Shown here: in pieces, positions 16,888 through 26,127 of the stretch | How positions within the stretch are numbered: the stretch's first letter is position 1 | Layout of the letters: each line of letters opens with the position of its first letter | From: Pseudomonas parakoreensis | GTDB lineage: Bacteria > Pseudomonadota > Gammaproteobacteria > Pseudomonadales > Pseudomonadaceae | DNA length: 64,000 nt | NCBI RefSeq assembly: GCF_021602155.1 | Contig: NZ_BQHY01000024.1 | Location: 1 to 64,000, forward strand | Direction of reading: 5' to 3' | The notes under the pieces: model-generated | Database searches by the model: none | What the model was told of the DNA's origin: nothing | What the model saw: only the letters and a program-made list of their open reading frames with translations | Translations under genes and position numbers: made by a program

Positions 16888-16901
16888 AGTTGTATACAAC
16901 T
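16888..16901. promoter_or_regulatory. 14-bp perfect palindrome upstream of the purine permease
   Basis: AGTTGTATACAACT is a perfect palindrome 66 bases before the permease start. The TTGTATACAA core is the type bound by GntR-family regulators of catabolic genes. No regulator gene lies beside it. Confidence 0.5.
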
Positions 16902-16966
16902 CTATGGACATTTGTCCCGAGTATTGAATACAGTGTGCGCATAACAAAAACTAGGGAACCCCCCAC

Positions 16967-18490
16967 ATGAAAACGCCCCATGTTTCACACCAACGGCCCG
17001 AGGACGAAAATCTCGGGGTCGGCGCGAATATGGCTTACGGCCTGCAACATGTTCTGACCATGTACGGCGGTATCGTTGCGGTGCCACTGATCATTGGCCA
17101 AGCGGCCGGCCTTTCGCCGGCGGACATTGGTTTGTTGATTGCTGCTTCATTGTTTGCGGGGGGGCTGGCGACACTGCTGCAAACCCTGGGTCTACCGTTT
17201 TTTGGCTGTCAGTTGCCGCTGGTGCAGGGCGTGTCGTTCTCCGGTGTCGCGACCATGGTCGCGATCGTCAGCAGTGGCGGGGAGGGCGGCTTCCAGTCGG
17301 TGCTGGGCGCGGTGATTGCCGCGTCGTTGATCGGCTTGCTGATTACGCCGGTGTTCTCGCGAATCACCAAGTTTTTCCCTCCACTGGTCACCGGCATCGT
17401 GATCACCACCATCGGTCTGACGCTGATGCCGGTGGCGGCGCGCTGGGCCATGGGTGGCAACAGCCATGCGCCGGACTTCGGCAGCATGCAGAACATCGGG
17501 CTGGCGGCGGTCACGCTGGTGCTGGTGTTGTTGCTGAGCAAGGTCGGCAGTTCGACCATCTCGCGTCTGTCGATCCTGTTGGCCATGGTGATCGGCACGG
17601 TGCTGGCGGTGTTCCTCGGCATGGCGGACTTCTCCGGTGTCGCTCAAGGACCGATGTTCGGCTTCCCGACGCCGTTCCACTTCGGCATGCCGACTTTCCA
17701 CTTCGCCGCGATCCTGTCGATGTGCATCGTGGTCATGGTGACGCTGGTGGAAACCTCGGCGGACATTCTGGCGGTCGGTGAGATCATCGGCACCAAAGTC
17801 GACTCCAAGCGCCTGGGCAACGGCTTGCGGGCGGACATGCTGTCGAGCATGTTTGCGCCAATCTTCGGATCGTTCACCCAAAGCGCCTTCGCGCAGAACG
17901 TTGGGCTGGTGGCAGTGACCGGGATCAAGAGCCGTTACGTGGTGGCCACCGGCGGCGTGTTCCTGGTGATTCTCGGTCTGCTGCCGTTCATGGGGCGAGT
18001 GATTGCTGCGGTGCCCACCTCGGTGCTGGGCGGTGCCGGTATCGTGCTGTTCGGGACGGTGGCGGCGAGCGGGATTCGCACGCTGTCGAAGGTCGATTAC
18101 CGCAATAACGTCAACCTGATCATCGTCGCGACCTCGATCGGCTTCGGCATGATCCCGATTGCCGCGCCGAACTTCTACGATCATTTCCCGAGCTGGTTCG
18201 CGACCATTTTCCACTCGGGCATCAGCTCGTCGGCGATCATGGCGATCGTGCTGAACCTGACCTTCAACCACTTCACTGCCGGCAACTCGGATCAGCAGTC
18301 AGTGTTTGCCGCTGCGGAAGAGCGGACCCTGCGTTATCGCGACCTGGCGGCGTTGCGCGAGGGTGACTACTTCAGCGACGGCAAGCTGCACGATTGCGAC
18401 GGCAAAGAAGTGCCGGTGGTCGAGCCTGATGACCACGATCATGGGCATGGTACGCCGAAGACCCAGATGAAGAGCAGCGAACACGTTTGA
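16967..18490 (+). CDS. NCS2-family xanthine/urate permease
   Basis: A 507-residue inner-membrane nucleobase:cation symporter-2 with about 14 membrane segments. The NAT signature QNVGLVAVTG is present in the segment FTQSAFAQNVGLVAVTGIKS, and the N-terminus has NMAYGLQHVLTMYGG. Within the family this pattern fits xanthine/uric-acid rather than uracil carriers, but the exact purine is not decided. The His-rich cytoplasmic C-terminus (DDHDHGHG) is unusual. A strong terminator follows. The palindrome at 16888-16901 suggests regulation by purine availability. Confidence 0.85.
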   Translation: MKTPHVSHQRPEDENLGVGANMAYGLQHVLTMYGGIVAVPLIIGQAAGLSPADIGLLIAASLFAGGLATLLQTLGLPFFGCQLPLVQGVSFSGVATMVAIVSSGGEGGFQSVLGAVIAASLIGLLITPVFSRITKFFPPLVTGIVITTIGLTLMPVAARWAMGGNSHAPDFGSMQNIGLAAVTLVLVLLLSKVGSSTISRLSILLAMVIGTVLAVFLGMADFSGVAQGPMFGFPTPFHFGMPTFHFAAILSMCIVVMVTLVETSADILAVGEIIGTKVDSKRLGNGLRADMLSSMFAPIFGSFTQSAFAQNVGLVAVTGIKSRYVVATGGVFLVILGLLPFMGRVIAAVPTSVLGGAGIVLFGTVAASGIRTLSKVDYRNNVNLIIVATSIGFGMIPIAAPNFYDHFPSWFATIFHSGISSSAIMAIVLNLTFNHFTAGNSDQQSVFAAAEERTLRYRDLAALREGDYFSDGKLHDCDGKEVPVVEPDDHDHGHGTPKTQMKSSEHV

Positions 18491-18504
18491 TCGCTGATTG
18501 GGTG

Positions 18505-18534
18505 AAAAAGGCCGAACTGTAGTTCGGCCTTTTC
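18505..18534 (+). terminator. Rho-independent terminator after the permease
   Basis: AAAAAGGCCGAACT and AGTTCGGCCTTTT form a perfect GC-rich stem with flanking A and T runs, so it can also work in the other direction. Confidence 0.9.
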
Positions 18535-18544
18535 GTTTGAAGAT

Positions 18545-18622
18545 CAAAAGATCGCAGCCTTCGGCAGCTCCTACAGGGGAACGCATTCCACATGCAGGAG
18601 CACCGCAGGCTGCGATCTTTTG
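18545..18622. repeat. REP pair, AGATCGCAGCCTTCGGCAGC family
   Basis: AAAAGATCGCAGCCTTCGGC at the left and GCAGGCTGCGATCTTTTG at the right form an inverted pair. Further copies occur at 27623-27710, 30461-30549 and, degenerate, 55897-55990. Confidence 0.85.
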
Positions 18623-18640
18623 ACTTTTCGAGCGCCCACA

Positions 18641-18678
18641 AAAAAGCCCCTGAATCTTTCAATTCAGGGGCTTTGCTA
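18641..18678 (-). terminator. Terminator downstream of tRNA-Asn
   Basis: AAAAAGCCCCTGAAT and ATTCAGGGGCTTT form a stem with A and T runs; it terminates the minus-strand tRNA-Asn transcript. Confidence 0.85.
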
Positions 18679-18680
18679 TT

Positions 18681-18756
18681 TGGCTCCACAACCTGGACTC
18701 GAACCAGGGACCCAATGATTAACAGTCATTTGCTCTACCAACTGAGCTATTGCGGA
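18681..18756 (-). tRNA. tRNA-Asn (GTT)
   Basis: A 76-base cloverleaf with encoded CCA. The acceptor stem begins TCCGCAA, the anticodon loop reads CTGTTAA with anticodon GTT, and the T loop is TTCGAGT. Confidence 0.97.
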
Positions 18757-18975
18757 ATTGGTGCGTATGTTACTGATTCAAAAAGAGAAGTCAAGCAATG
18801 GATGTAAATTTTCAGGTGTAGGCAGGACGGACGGTGATTTGTCAGTGATTGGCGGTTACCAGAAAACCATCGGCGGTCTACCATGGGGTCCCGGAAGTGG
18901 TCACACGCGCTGCCGGCCATTCGCCGAAAAGGTACGCGCCATGAAGCCTGCAATCCGCAACAACGAGGTGCTCGC

Positions 18976-19206
18976 ATGAGCATCGCGCAAATCAGTCTGC
19001 CCAAGGGCGTTGGCCCCCACGCCGAGAAACTCTTCGACGCAATCACTCAGGCCGGCACGGCTGAGGAACTCAATCGCGCTGGCGGCAAAGCCGAAGGTTT
19101 CGTGCTCGGCCTGGAAAGCACCAAGGCGATCAAAAGCCATATCGCCGAATCGCTGTACGTCGTGTATGACGATGCCGCGAGTCAGCGCGCGAGCGAACTG
19201 GCTTAA
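18976..19206 (+). CDS. Small conserved hypothetical protein
   Basis: A 76-residue soluble protein, MSIAQISLPKGVGPHAEKLF and on. No family function is known to me. The start at 18976 follows a CGAGGTG ribosome site nine bases upstream. It is Ala- and Glu-rich and probably helical. Its stop codon overlaps the stop of the convergent gene on the other strand by four bases. Confidence 0.6.
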   Translation: MSIAQISLPKGVGPHAEKLFDAITQAGTAEELNRAGGKAEGFVLGLESTKAIKSHIAESLYVVYDDAASQRASELA

Positions 19207-19403
19207 CTGCCGAAGGTAATCGTTCCGAGCAGTAATTTGGCGTACGCCGCGGTGGCCGCCAGTTGCACCAGCCACAGGGCGAGACCGCCGAGAAACACCC
19301 CGGCGGCGACTTGCAGCACCAGGCTTTTTTCGCGTCTGGCCGGGGCGCGGGGGATGAAGTCATCCAGGTCGTCACGGTCGGCGCGCAGGTTGTCGTTTTT
19401 CAT
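19203..19403 (-). CDS. Small single-span membrane protein, hypothetical
   Basis: A 66-residue protein with an acidic, Arg-containing N-terminus (MKNDNLRADRDDLDDFIPRA) and one membrane segment in the middle (LVLQVAAGVFLGGLALWLVQ). A GTG four codons upstream (19415) is an alternative start. It converges on and overlaps the preceding small gene by four bases. Function unknown. Confidence 0.55.
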   Translation of the reverse strand: MKNDNLRADRDDLDDFIPRAPARREKSLVLQVAAGVFLGGLALWLVQLAATAAYAKLLLGTITFGS

Positions 19404-19440
19404 TTGGGTTCTCACAGAATTCCTGGATGTATATGAAACC

Positions 19441-19527
19441 TGTGGGAGCGAGCCTGCTCGCGAATGCTGTCAGCCACCAACAATGGCGACTGACCCACCG
19501 CATTCGCGAGCAGGCTCGCTCCCACAA
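19441..19527. repeat. REP pair, GGGAGCGAGCCTGCTCGCG family
   Basis: TGTGGGAGCGAGCCTGCTCG and its mirror CGAGCAGGCTCGCTCCCACA form a long, almost perfect inverted repeat. A related copy is at 55191-55260. Confidence 0.88.
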
Positions 19528-19578
19528 TTCAGATTTGTATGCAGTTTAGAGGGAATGTTGCATTCCTTCGGACAAATA

Positions 19579-19609
19579 AAAAACGGGAAGCCCAAGGCTT
19601 CCCGTTTTT
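19579..19609 (-). terminator. Terminator after the aromatic aminotransferase
   Basis: AAAACGGGAAGCC and GGCTTCCCGTTTTT form a perfect stem; it lies 15 bases past the aminotransferase stop on the minus strand. Confidence 0.9.
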
Positions 19610-19623
19610 CATTGCCAGGCGAA

Positions 19624-20820
19624 TCAGATGACCTGCACGATCGCATCCGTTACCGCTTTGATGTTGCTCTGGTTCAGTGCCGCGACGCAGATGCGGCCGG
19701 TGTCCAGGGCGTAGATGCCGAACTCGTTACGCAGGCGATGCACCTGTTCGGTGGTCAGGCCGGAGTAAGAGAACATGCCGCGCTGACGGCCGACGAAGCT
19801 GAAGTCACGCTGCGGGGCTTTCTCGGCCAGCAGGGCGACCATCTGCTCGCGCATGCCGCGAATGCGCAGACGCATTTCTGCCAGTTCGGCTTCCCACTGG
19901 GCGCGCAGTTCCGGGCTGTTCAACACGGCGGCGACAACGCTGGCACCGTGAGTCGGCGGATTGGAGTAGTTGGTGCGGATCACGCGCTTGACCTGCGACA
20001 GCACGCGCGCGCTTTCTTCTTTCGATTCGCTGACGATCGACAGGGCGCCCACGCGCTCGCCGTACAGCGAGAACGACTTGGAGAACGAGCTCGAAACGAA
20101 GAAAGTCAGGCCCGATTCAGCGAACAGACGCACCGCTGCGGCGTCTTCGTCGATGCCGTCGCCGAAACCCTGGTAAGCCATGTCGAGGAACGGCACGTGA
20201 CCTTTGGCCTTGACCACGTCCAGCACGTTCTTCCAGTCGGCCGGGGTCAGGTCGACGCCGGTCGGGTTGTGGCAGCAGGCGTGCAACACAACGATCGAGC
20301 CGTTCGGCAGGGCGTTGAGATCGTCGAGCATGCCGGTACGGTTCACGTCGTGGGTGGCGGCGTCGTAGTAACGGTAGTTCTGCACCGGGAAGCCAGCAGT
20401 TTCGAACAGCGCACGGTGGTTTTCCCAGCTCGGGTCGCTGATCGCCACGACGGCGTTCGGCAGCAGTTGCTTGAGGAAGTCGGCACCGATTTTCAGCGCG
20501 CCGGTACCGCCGACAGCCTGAGTGGTGACGATGCGACCGGCAGCGATCAGCGGCGAGTCGTTACCGAACAGCAGCTTTTGCACGGCCTGGTCGTAGGCGG
20601 CAATGCCGTCGATCGGCAGGTAGCCACGGGAGGCGTGCTGGGCAGCGCGAATGGTTTCGGCTTCGATCACCGCGCGCAGCAGGGGAATTCGCCCCTCTTC
20701 GTTGCAGTAAACACCTACACCCAGGTTGACCTTGGTGGTCCGGGTATCGGCGTTGAATGCTTCGTTGAGGCCCAGGATTGGATCGCGGGGTGCCATTTCG
20801 ACAGCGGAGAACAGGCTCAT
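19624..20820 (-). CDS. Aromatic/aspartate aminotransferase
   Basis: A 398-residue class I PLP aminotransferase of the TyrB/AspC/PhhC type, exchanging amino groups between aromatic amino acids or aspartate and 2-oxoglutarate. The PLP lysine sits in SSSFSKSFSLYGERVG, and HACCHNPTGVD, VNLGVGVY and the substrate-binding C-terminal Arg in DTGRICVAALN are present. Length is usual. It is divergent from uvrB across 337 bases. Substrate preference cannot be told from the sequence alone; Pseudomonas PhhC, which serves phenylalanine catabolism, is a close relative in type but is normally found in the phh cluster. Confidence 0.85.
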   Translation of the reverse strand: MSLFSAVEMAPRDPILGLNEAFNADTRTTKVNLGVGVYCNEEGRIPLLRAVIEAETIRAAQHASRGYLPIDGIAAYDQAVQKLLFGNDSPLIAAGRIVTTQAVGGTGALKIGADFLKQLLPNAVVAISDPSWENHRALFETAGFPVQNYRYYDAATHDVNRTGMLDDLNALPNGSIVVLHACCHNPTGVDLTPADWKNVLDVVKAKGHVPFLDMAYQGFGDGIDEDAAAVRLFAESGLTFFVSSSFSKSFSLYGERVGALSIVSESKEESARVLSQVKRVIRTNYSNPPTHGASVVAAVLNSPELRAQWEAELAEMRLRIRGMREQMVALLAEKAPQRDFSFVGRQRGMFSYSGLTTEQVHRLRNEFGIYALDTGRICVAALNQSNIKAVTDAIVQVI

Positions 20821-21157
20821 TATTACGGCGGCTCTGAATGGAGAGTGGAGGGACGTGTCGCGCTCCAGCCGAATGCACTAGAGCGGTGCACAAACGGGGA
20901 GCTAGTATAGAGGCCATTACTGAGCAATGGCGACAGGCGATTCAGCTTTTCCGGCAAGTTTTTCCGATTATTTCTTGACCGTTAGTCGATTGACTCTGTC
21001 AGAGACTTTACCGGATGTAGGACGTTTGCCTTGAAAGGCGAGGCAATCGGCTCCACATTGAGCACAATCTTCGTTTTTCCTTGGGCGACAACGGTCGTTT
21101 GCGGTCATCCCCGCGGCTCGGCTGTTTTCTGCGCGAGCCGCGATCCCAGAGGTGTGT
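20821..21157. other. Divergent intergenic region, aminotransferase/uvrB
   Basis: This 337-base region holds the promoters of both genes. TTGACC and TTGACT hexamers occur around 20978-20999 but I cannot pair them with convincing -10 boxes. No LexA-type CTG-N10-CAG box is obvious. No gene or RNA is supported. Confidence 0.4.
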
Positions 21158-23173
21158 ATGTCCGAATTCCAGCTAGTCACCCGCTTCGAGCCCGCCGGCG
21201 ATCAGCCGGAAGCGATCCGCCAATTGGTCGAGGGCATCGAAGCCGGGCTGGCGCACCAGACGCTGCTCGGTGTGACCGGCTCGGGCAAGACCTTCAGCAT
21301 CGCCAATGTCATCTCGCAGGTACAGCGCCCGACGCTGGTGCTGGCGCCGAACAAGACCCTCGCCGCGCAACTGTATGGCGAGTTCAAGGCGTTCTTCCCG
21401 AACAACGCCGTCGAATACTTCGTTTCCTACTACGACTACTACCAGCCCGAAGCCTATGTGCCGTCGTCCGACACCTTCATCGAGAAGGACGCGTCGATCA
21501 ACGACCACATCGAGCAGATGCGTCTGTCCGCGACCAAAGCGTTGCTCGAGCGCAAGGACGCGATCATCGTCACCACCGTCTCGTGCATCTACGGTCTCGG
21601 TAGTCCGGAAACCTATTTGAAGATGGTGCTGCACGTCGATCGCGGCGACAAACTCGATCAGCGCGCTTTGCTGCGGCGTCTGGCCGACCTGCAATACACC
21701 CGCAACGACATGGATTTTGCCCGGGCGACGTTCCGCGTGCGCGGCGACGTGATCGACATTTACCCGGCCGAATCCGATCTGGAAGCGATCCGCATCGAGC
21801 TGTTCGATGACGAGGTCGAGAGCATTTCCGCGTTCGACCCGCTGACCGGCGAAGTCATCCGCAAGATGCCGCGCTTCACCTTCTATCCGAAGAGTCACTA
21901 CGTGACGCCGCGCGAGACCCTGCTCGACGCCATCGAGGGGATCAAAGTCGAGTTGCAGGAGCGTCTCGAGTACCTGCGCAGCAGCAACAAACTCGTTGAG
22001 GCCCAGCGCCTGGAGCAGCGCACCCGATTCGACCTGGAAATGATCCTCGAACTGGGTTACTGCAACGGTATCGAAAACTACTCGCGCTACCTGTCCGGGC
22101 GTCCTGCTGGTGCCGCGCCGCCAACGCTTTATGACTATTTGCCGGCCGACGCCTTGCTGGTGATCGACGAATCCCACGTCAGCGTGCCGCAAGTCGGCGC
22201 GATGTATAAGGGCGACCGTTCGCGTAAAGAAACCTTGGTGGAATATGGCTTCCGCTTGCCGTCGGCACTGGACAACCGGCCGATGCGTTTTGACGAGTGG
22301 GAAGGGGTCAGCCCGCAGACGATTTTTGTCTCGGCGACGCCGGGCAACTACGAGGCCGAGCATGCCGGGCGCGTGGTCGAGCAAGTGGTGCGTCCGACCG
22401 GCCTGGTCGACCCGCAGGTTGAAGTGCGCCCGGCGCTGACCCAGGTTGACGACTTGCTCTCGGAAATCACCAAGCGCGTGGCGGTCGAGGAGCGGGTGCT
22501 GGTCACCACGCTGACCAAGCGCATGGCCGAAGACCTCACCGATTACCTCGCCGACCACGGCGTGCGCGTGCGCTATCTGCACTCGGATATCGACACCGTC
22601 GAGCGGGTCGAGATCATCCGCGATCTGCGCTTGGGCACCTTCGATGTGCTGGTGGGGATCAACCTGCTGCGTGAAGGTCTGGACATGCCGGAAGTGTCGC
22701 TGGTAGCGATTCTGGACGCCGACAAGGAAGGCTTCCTGCGTTCCGAACGCTCACTGATCCAGACCATCGGTCGGGCTGCGCGCAACCTCAATGGCCGGGC
22801 GATTCTCTACGCCGACCGCATCACCGGTTCGATGGAGCGGGCGATTGGCGAGACCGAGCGTCGTCGCGACAAGCAGATTGCCTTCAACCTCGCCAACGGC
22901 ATCACGCCCAAAGGCGTGTTCAAGGACGTCGCCGACATCATGGAAGGCGCCACCGTGCCCGGCTCGCGCAGCAAGAAGCGCAAGGGCATGGCCAAGGCTG
23001 CCGAAGAAAACGCCAAGTACGAAGCCGAACTGCGCTCGCCGAGCGAAATCACCAAGCGTATTCGCGCGCTGGAAGAGAAGATGTATCAACTGGCGCGGGA
23101 TCTGGAATTTGAGGCGGCGGCGCAGATGCGCGATGAGATTGCCAAGTTGCGCGAGCGGCTTTTGGCGGTTTGA
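21158..23173 (+). CDS. uvrB: Excinuclease ABC subunit B
   Basis: A 671-residue UvrB, the damage-verification helicase of nucleotide excision repair working with UvrA and UvrC. Walker A is GVTGSGKT near residues 39-46, the beta-hairpin region is [20 protein letters not shown], helicase motif II is DESHVS, motif VI includes QTIGRAARN, and the C-terminal UVR domain that contacts UvrC ends the protein. The start at 21158 ([10 protein letters not shown]) is preferred over the ATG two codons upstream because of spacing to the GAGGTG site. Confidence 0.97.
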   Translation: MSEFQLVTRFEPAGDQPEAIRQLVEGIEAGLAHQTLLGVTGSGKTFSIANVISQVQRPTLVLAPNKTLAAQLYGEFKAFFPNNAVEYFVSYYDYYQPEAYVPSSDTFIEKDASINDHIEQMRLSATKALLERKDAIIVTTVSCIYGLGSPETYLKMVLHVDRGDKLDQRALLRRLADLQYTRNDMDFARATFRVRGDVIDIYPAESDLEAIRIELFDDEVESISAFDPLTGEVIRKMPRFTFYPKSHYVTPRETLLDAIEGIKVELQERLEYLRSSNKLVEAQRLEQRTRFDLEMILELGYCNGIENYSRYLSGRPAGAAPPTLYDYLPADALLVIDESHVSVPQVGAMYKGDRSRKETLVEYGFRLPSALDNRPMRFDEWEGVSPQTIFVSATPGNYEAEHAGRVVEQVVRPTGLVDPQVEVRPALTQVDDLLSEITKRVAVEERVLVTTLTKRMAEDLTDYLADHGVRVRYLHSDIDTVERVEIIRDLRLGTFDVLVGINLLREGLDMPEVSLVAILDADKEGFLRSERSLIQTIGRAARNLNGRAILYADRITGSMERAIGETERRRDKQIAFNLANGITPKGVFKDVADIMEGATVPGSRSKKRKGMAKAAEENAKYEAELRSPSEITKRIRALEEKMYQLARDLEFEAAAQMRDEIAKLRERLLAV

Positions 23174-23193
23174 ACTTCATCGCCTGATCGGGC

Positions 23194-23290
23194 CCATCGC
23201 TGGCAAGCCAGCTCCCACAGGGATTGAGGGTGTACACAAAATGTGTGAGCACCATAGAAACTTGTGGGAGCTGGCTTGCCAGCGATGAGG
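23194..23290. repeat. REP pair, GCTGGCTTGCCAGCGATG family
   Basis: CCATCGCTGGCAAGCCAGCT and AGCTGGCTTGCCAGCGATG face each other between the convergent uvrB and efflux genes. Further copies are at 38671-38750, 41951-42056 and 46077-46152. Confidence 0.88.
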
Positions 23291-23309
23291 CCGGTCCAGG
23301 CAATACAGA

Positions 23310-24860
23310 TCAGTGAGACTCCCCAGCCTTCAATCCCTGCGGCAATTTTTTGGTCAACAAAATCGCCAACATGCTGATCCCTAGCGCTATCCCGACAAAG
23401 TGAAACGCGTCGTTGTAGGCCATGATCAGCGCCTGCTGATGGACGATCTCGCTCAACTTGCCCAACGCCGCCGTGTCACTGCCAAAGCGGTCGGTCATCG
23501 ACGCCAGCCGCTCGGCCACTTGCGGATTGGTCGGCACCACCGCCTCGCGCAAATAATCGAAGTAAGTCTTGGTCCGTGCATCCAGCAGCGTGGCGAGCAG
23601 GGCAATGCCGATTGCACCGCCGAGGTTGCGCAGGATGTTGAACAGGCTCGATGCCGATCCCGCGTCCTGCGGCAGGATGTAAGCGGTGGCGATCAGCGAA
23701 ATGGTCACCATGATCAGCGGCTGGCCCAGCGCCCGGATGATCTGGATTTGATTGAACTGCGGTCCGGCGAAATCCGGGTTGAGCACTCCCGACGAAAAAC
23801 TCGCCAGCCCGAACAGTCCGAAGCCCAGGGTGCACAGCCACTTCGGTGAAACGAACTTCATCAGCTTCGGCACCAGCGGAATCAGGAACAGCTGTGGCAC
23901 GCCCATCCACATGATCACTTCGCCGATTTGCAGGGCGTTGTAGTTCTGGATCTGCGCCAGGTACAGCGGCAGCAGATAAATCGAGCCATACAAGCCGACA
24001 CCCATGCCCAGGCTGGAAATGCTCGACAGGCCGAAGTTGCGATTGCGCAGGATGCCGAGGTTGATCAGCGGGTTGGGTTTGGAGACCTGCACGATGACGA
24101 AGGTGATCAGGCTGAGGAGGGCGATGCTGCCGAGGGTCACGATCAGGTTCGATTCGAGCCAGTCCTTGCGGTGGCCCTCTTCAAGAAACACCTGCAGGCA
24201 ACCGAGGCCGACACCGAGGGTGAGAATCCCGGTGTAGTCGGTGCTTTTTAGCAGTTCCCAGTGCGCTTCTTTCTTCTCCAGCCCGTACATCAGCCCGGCG
24301 ATCATGATCAGCCCCGGCGGAATGTTGATGTAAAAAATGTATTCCCAGCCCCAGTTTTCCGTGAGCCAGCCGCCGAGGGTCGGGCCGATGGACGGAGCAA
24401 AGGTCGCGGTCATGGCGAACATCGCCATGCCTTTGGCGCGATGATGTTCGGGGAGTTTGATCAGGGTCAGGGTGAACGCCAGCGGGATCAGCGCGCCGCC
24501 GGTGAAACCCTGCATGGCGCGAAAGACAATCATGCTTTCGAGGCTCCAGGCCATCGAGCACAGCAGCGATGACACCAGAAACCCCAGCGACACCCACACC
24601 GCCAAGCGTCGTGCCGAGAGTAACTGCACCAGCCACGCGGTCAGCGGAATCATGATGATTTCCGCTACCAGATAGGAGGTGGAAATCCACGAGCCTTCTT
24701 CCAGTGTCGCCGACAGCGCGCCCTGAATGTCCTTGAGCGAAGAGTTGGTGATCTGAATGTCGAGCACTGCCATGAAGGCGCCAAGCATCACGCTCATCAC
24801 CGCGATCCAGTCCCGCCGGGTCGGTTCGCCGGCCGGGCGGATCAGTTGATCACCGGCCAT
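23310..24860 (-). CDS. DHA2-family multidrug MFS transporter (EmrB-like)
   Basis: A 516-residue, 14-helix drug:proton antiporter of the inner membrane. Motifs seen: LDIQITNSSLKDIQGALSAT in helix 1, GGALIPLAFT, FAPSIGPTLGGWLTENWGWE (motif C). Its start overlaps the end of the HlyD-type gene by 11 bases, so the two form an EmrAB-like tripartite efflux pair; an outer-membrane partner is not encoded here. Confidence 0.92.
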   Translation of the reverse strand: MAGDQLIRPAGEPTRRDWIAVMSVMLGAFMAVLDIQITNSSLKDIQGALSATLEEGSWISTSYLVAEIIMIPLTAWLVQLLSARRLAVWVSLGFLVSSLLCSMAWSLESMIVFRAMQGFTGGALIPLAFTLTLIKLPEHHRAKGMAMFAMTATFAPSIGPTLGGWLTENWGWEYIFYINIPPGLIMIAGLMYGLEKKEAHWELLKSTDYTGILTLGVGLGCLQVFLEEGHRKDWLESNLIVTLGSIALLSLITFVIVQVSKPNPLINLGILRNRNFGLSSISSLGMGVGLYGSIYLLPLYLAQIQNYNALQIGEVIMWMGVPQLFLIPLVPKLMKFVSPKWLCTLGFGLFGLASFSSGVLNPDFAGPQFNQIQIIRALGQPLIMVTISLIATAYILPQDAGSASSLFNILRNLGGAIGIALLATLLDARTKTYFDYLREAVVPTNPQVAERLASMTDRFGSDTAALGKLSEIVHQQALIMAYNDAFHFVGIALGISMLAILLTKKLPQGLKAGESH

Positions 24861-25905
24861 TGTCTGGGGCGTCTTTGATGTTCACGGTGGCGGTGACCGA
24901 CATGCCCGGACGGATCTTGCCATGCAACGGATTGTCAGCCTTGAACGTCAATTTCACCGGAATCCGCTGCACGACTTTGGTGAAGTTGCCGGTGGCGTTG
25001 TCCGGCGGCAACAGGCTGAACTGCGCACCCGAGGCGGCGAACAGACTGTCGACACGCGCCTCGATCGGCGTGTCGCTGTAGGCGTCGAAAGTCAGTTCGG
25101 CTTTTTGGCCGGGGACCATGTGGCCGATCTGGGTTTCCTTGAAGTTGGCCTGCACCCAGATGTCTTCGTCCGGGACGATCGACAGCAGGTACGCGCCGGC
25201 CTGCACCACTTGGCCGTTGCGCGCGGCACGCTGGCCGACCATGCCGCTGATCGGCGCGTGGATATCGCTGCGGGTCAGGTTGAGTTCGGCTTGCGCCAGA
25301 TCGGCGCGGGCGTTGGCGATCTGCGCGTCGAGGCGTTTGATCTCGGCGGTCAGTGCGTTGACCTGCTGGCGCTGACTCTGCGCATCGGCCTGAGCCTTGG
25401 CCACTTGCGAGCGGGCGATATGGTTGTCGGCGGAGAGGGTGGTGACCCGTTCCTCGGACACAAAACCAGGCTTGCGCAGGGCTTCAGCGCGAGACAGATC
25501 TATCTGCGAGCGACCCAGCGATGCCTGGGAGGCGGCCACTTGCGCGTCGCTGGCGGCGATCAGGCTCGATTGCTGAGTCAGTTTGCTTTGCGCCTGCAGG
25601 CGCTCGGCTTCGCGGGTGGCGAGGGCGGCGCTGGCGCGATCCACGGCCAGGCGGAAATCATTGGGTTCGAGGCGTACCAGCAACTGGCCTTTTTCCACGT
25701 GCTGGTTGTCCTGCACCAGCACTTCGTCGATGCGCGCGCTCAACTGGCTGGAGACGCGGGTGATCTCGCCCTGGACATAGGCATTGTCGGTGCTTTCATA
25801 AAAGCGTCCCTTGAAAAACCAATGGGCGAAGAAGCCCCCGGCAATCAACAGAACCAGCAGCAGGAAAACGAACAGGCGACGCTTGAGTTGGGCAGGCATG
25901 GGCAA
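24850..25905 (-). CDS. HlyD/EmrA-type membrane fusion protein
   Basis: A 351-residue periplasmic adaptor anchored by one N-terminal helix (residues about 10-30). It has the biotinyl-lipoyl half-motif ESTDNAYVQGEI, a long Ala/Gln/Arg-rich coiled-coil hairpin (about 90-210) and the second lipoyl half with SDIHAPISGMVG. It would link the DHA2 transporter to an outer-membrane channel. First gene of the pair on the minus strand; no adjacent regulator is visible. Confidence 0.92.
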   Translation of the reverse strand: MPMPAQLKRRLFVFLLLVLLIAGGFFAHWFFKGRFYESTDNAYVQGEITRVSSQLSARIDEVLVQDNQHVEKGQLLVRLEPNDFRLAVDRASAALATREAERLQAQSKLTQQSSLIAASDAQVAASQASLGRSQIDLSRAEALRKPGFVSEERVTTLSADNHIARSQVAKAQADAQSQRQQVNALTAEIKRLDAQIANARADLAQAELNLTRSDIHAPISGMVGQRAARNGQVVQAGAYLLSIVPDEDIWVQANFKETQIGHMVPGQKAELTFDAYSDTPIEARVDSLFAASGAQFSLLPPDNATGNFTKVVQRIPVKLTFKADNPLHGKIRPGMSVTATVNIKDAPDNGR

Positions 25906-26127
25906 ACTGTAGTCGAGGAATTGTAAGGAAAGTTATCAGGGGGAGAATCTGGCACGAAGCCGATAAACGGTAAATGCTGTCGACCGATATTCGGCCATTC
26001 GCCACGCTCTATGGGCGTTCCAGCCGCAAACTTGGCTTAAATGCCCTGCCCGCTGGAGCGGGGCGGGTGTCGCCTGTTACCATTCGCCGCTTGATTGTTT
26101 TGCTTTTCATTCTTTTCGAGACATGCC

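Noticed and set aside
18545-18622. Regular spacing of palindromes as a CRISPR array
   Set aside because: The palindromes are single inverted REP pairs scattered over the window, not direct repeats with unique spacers.
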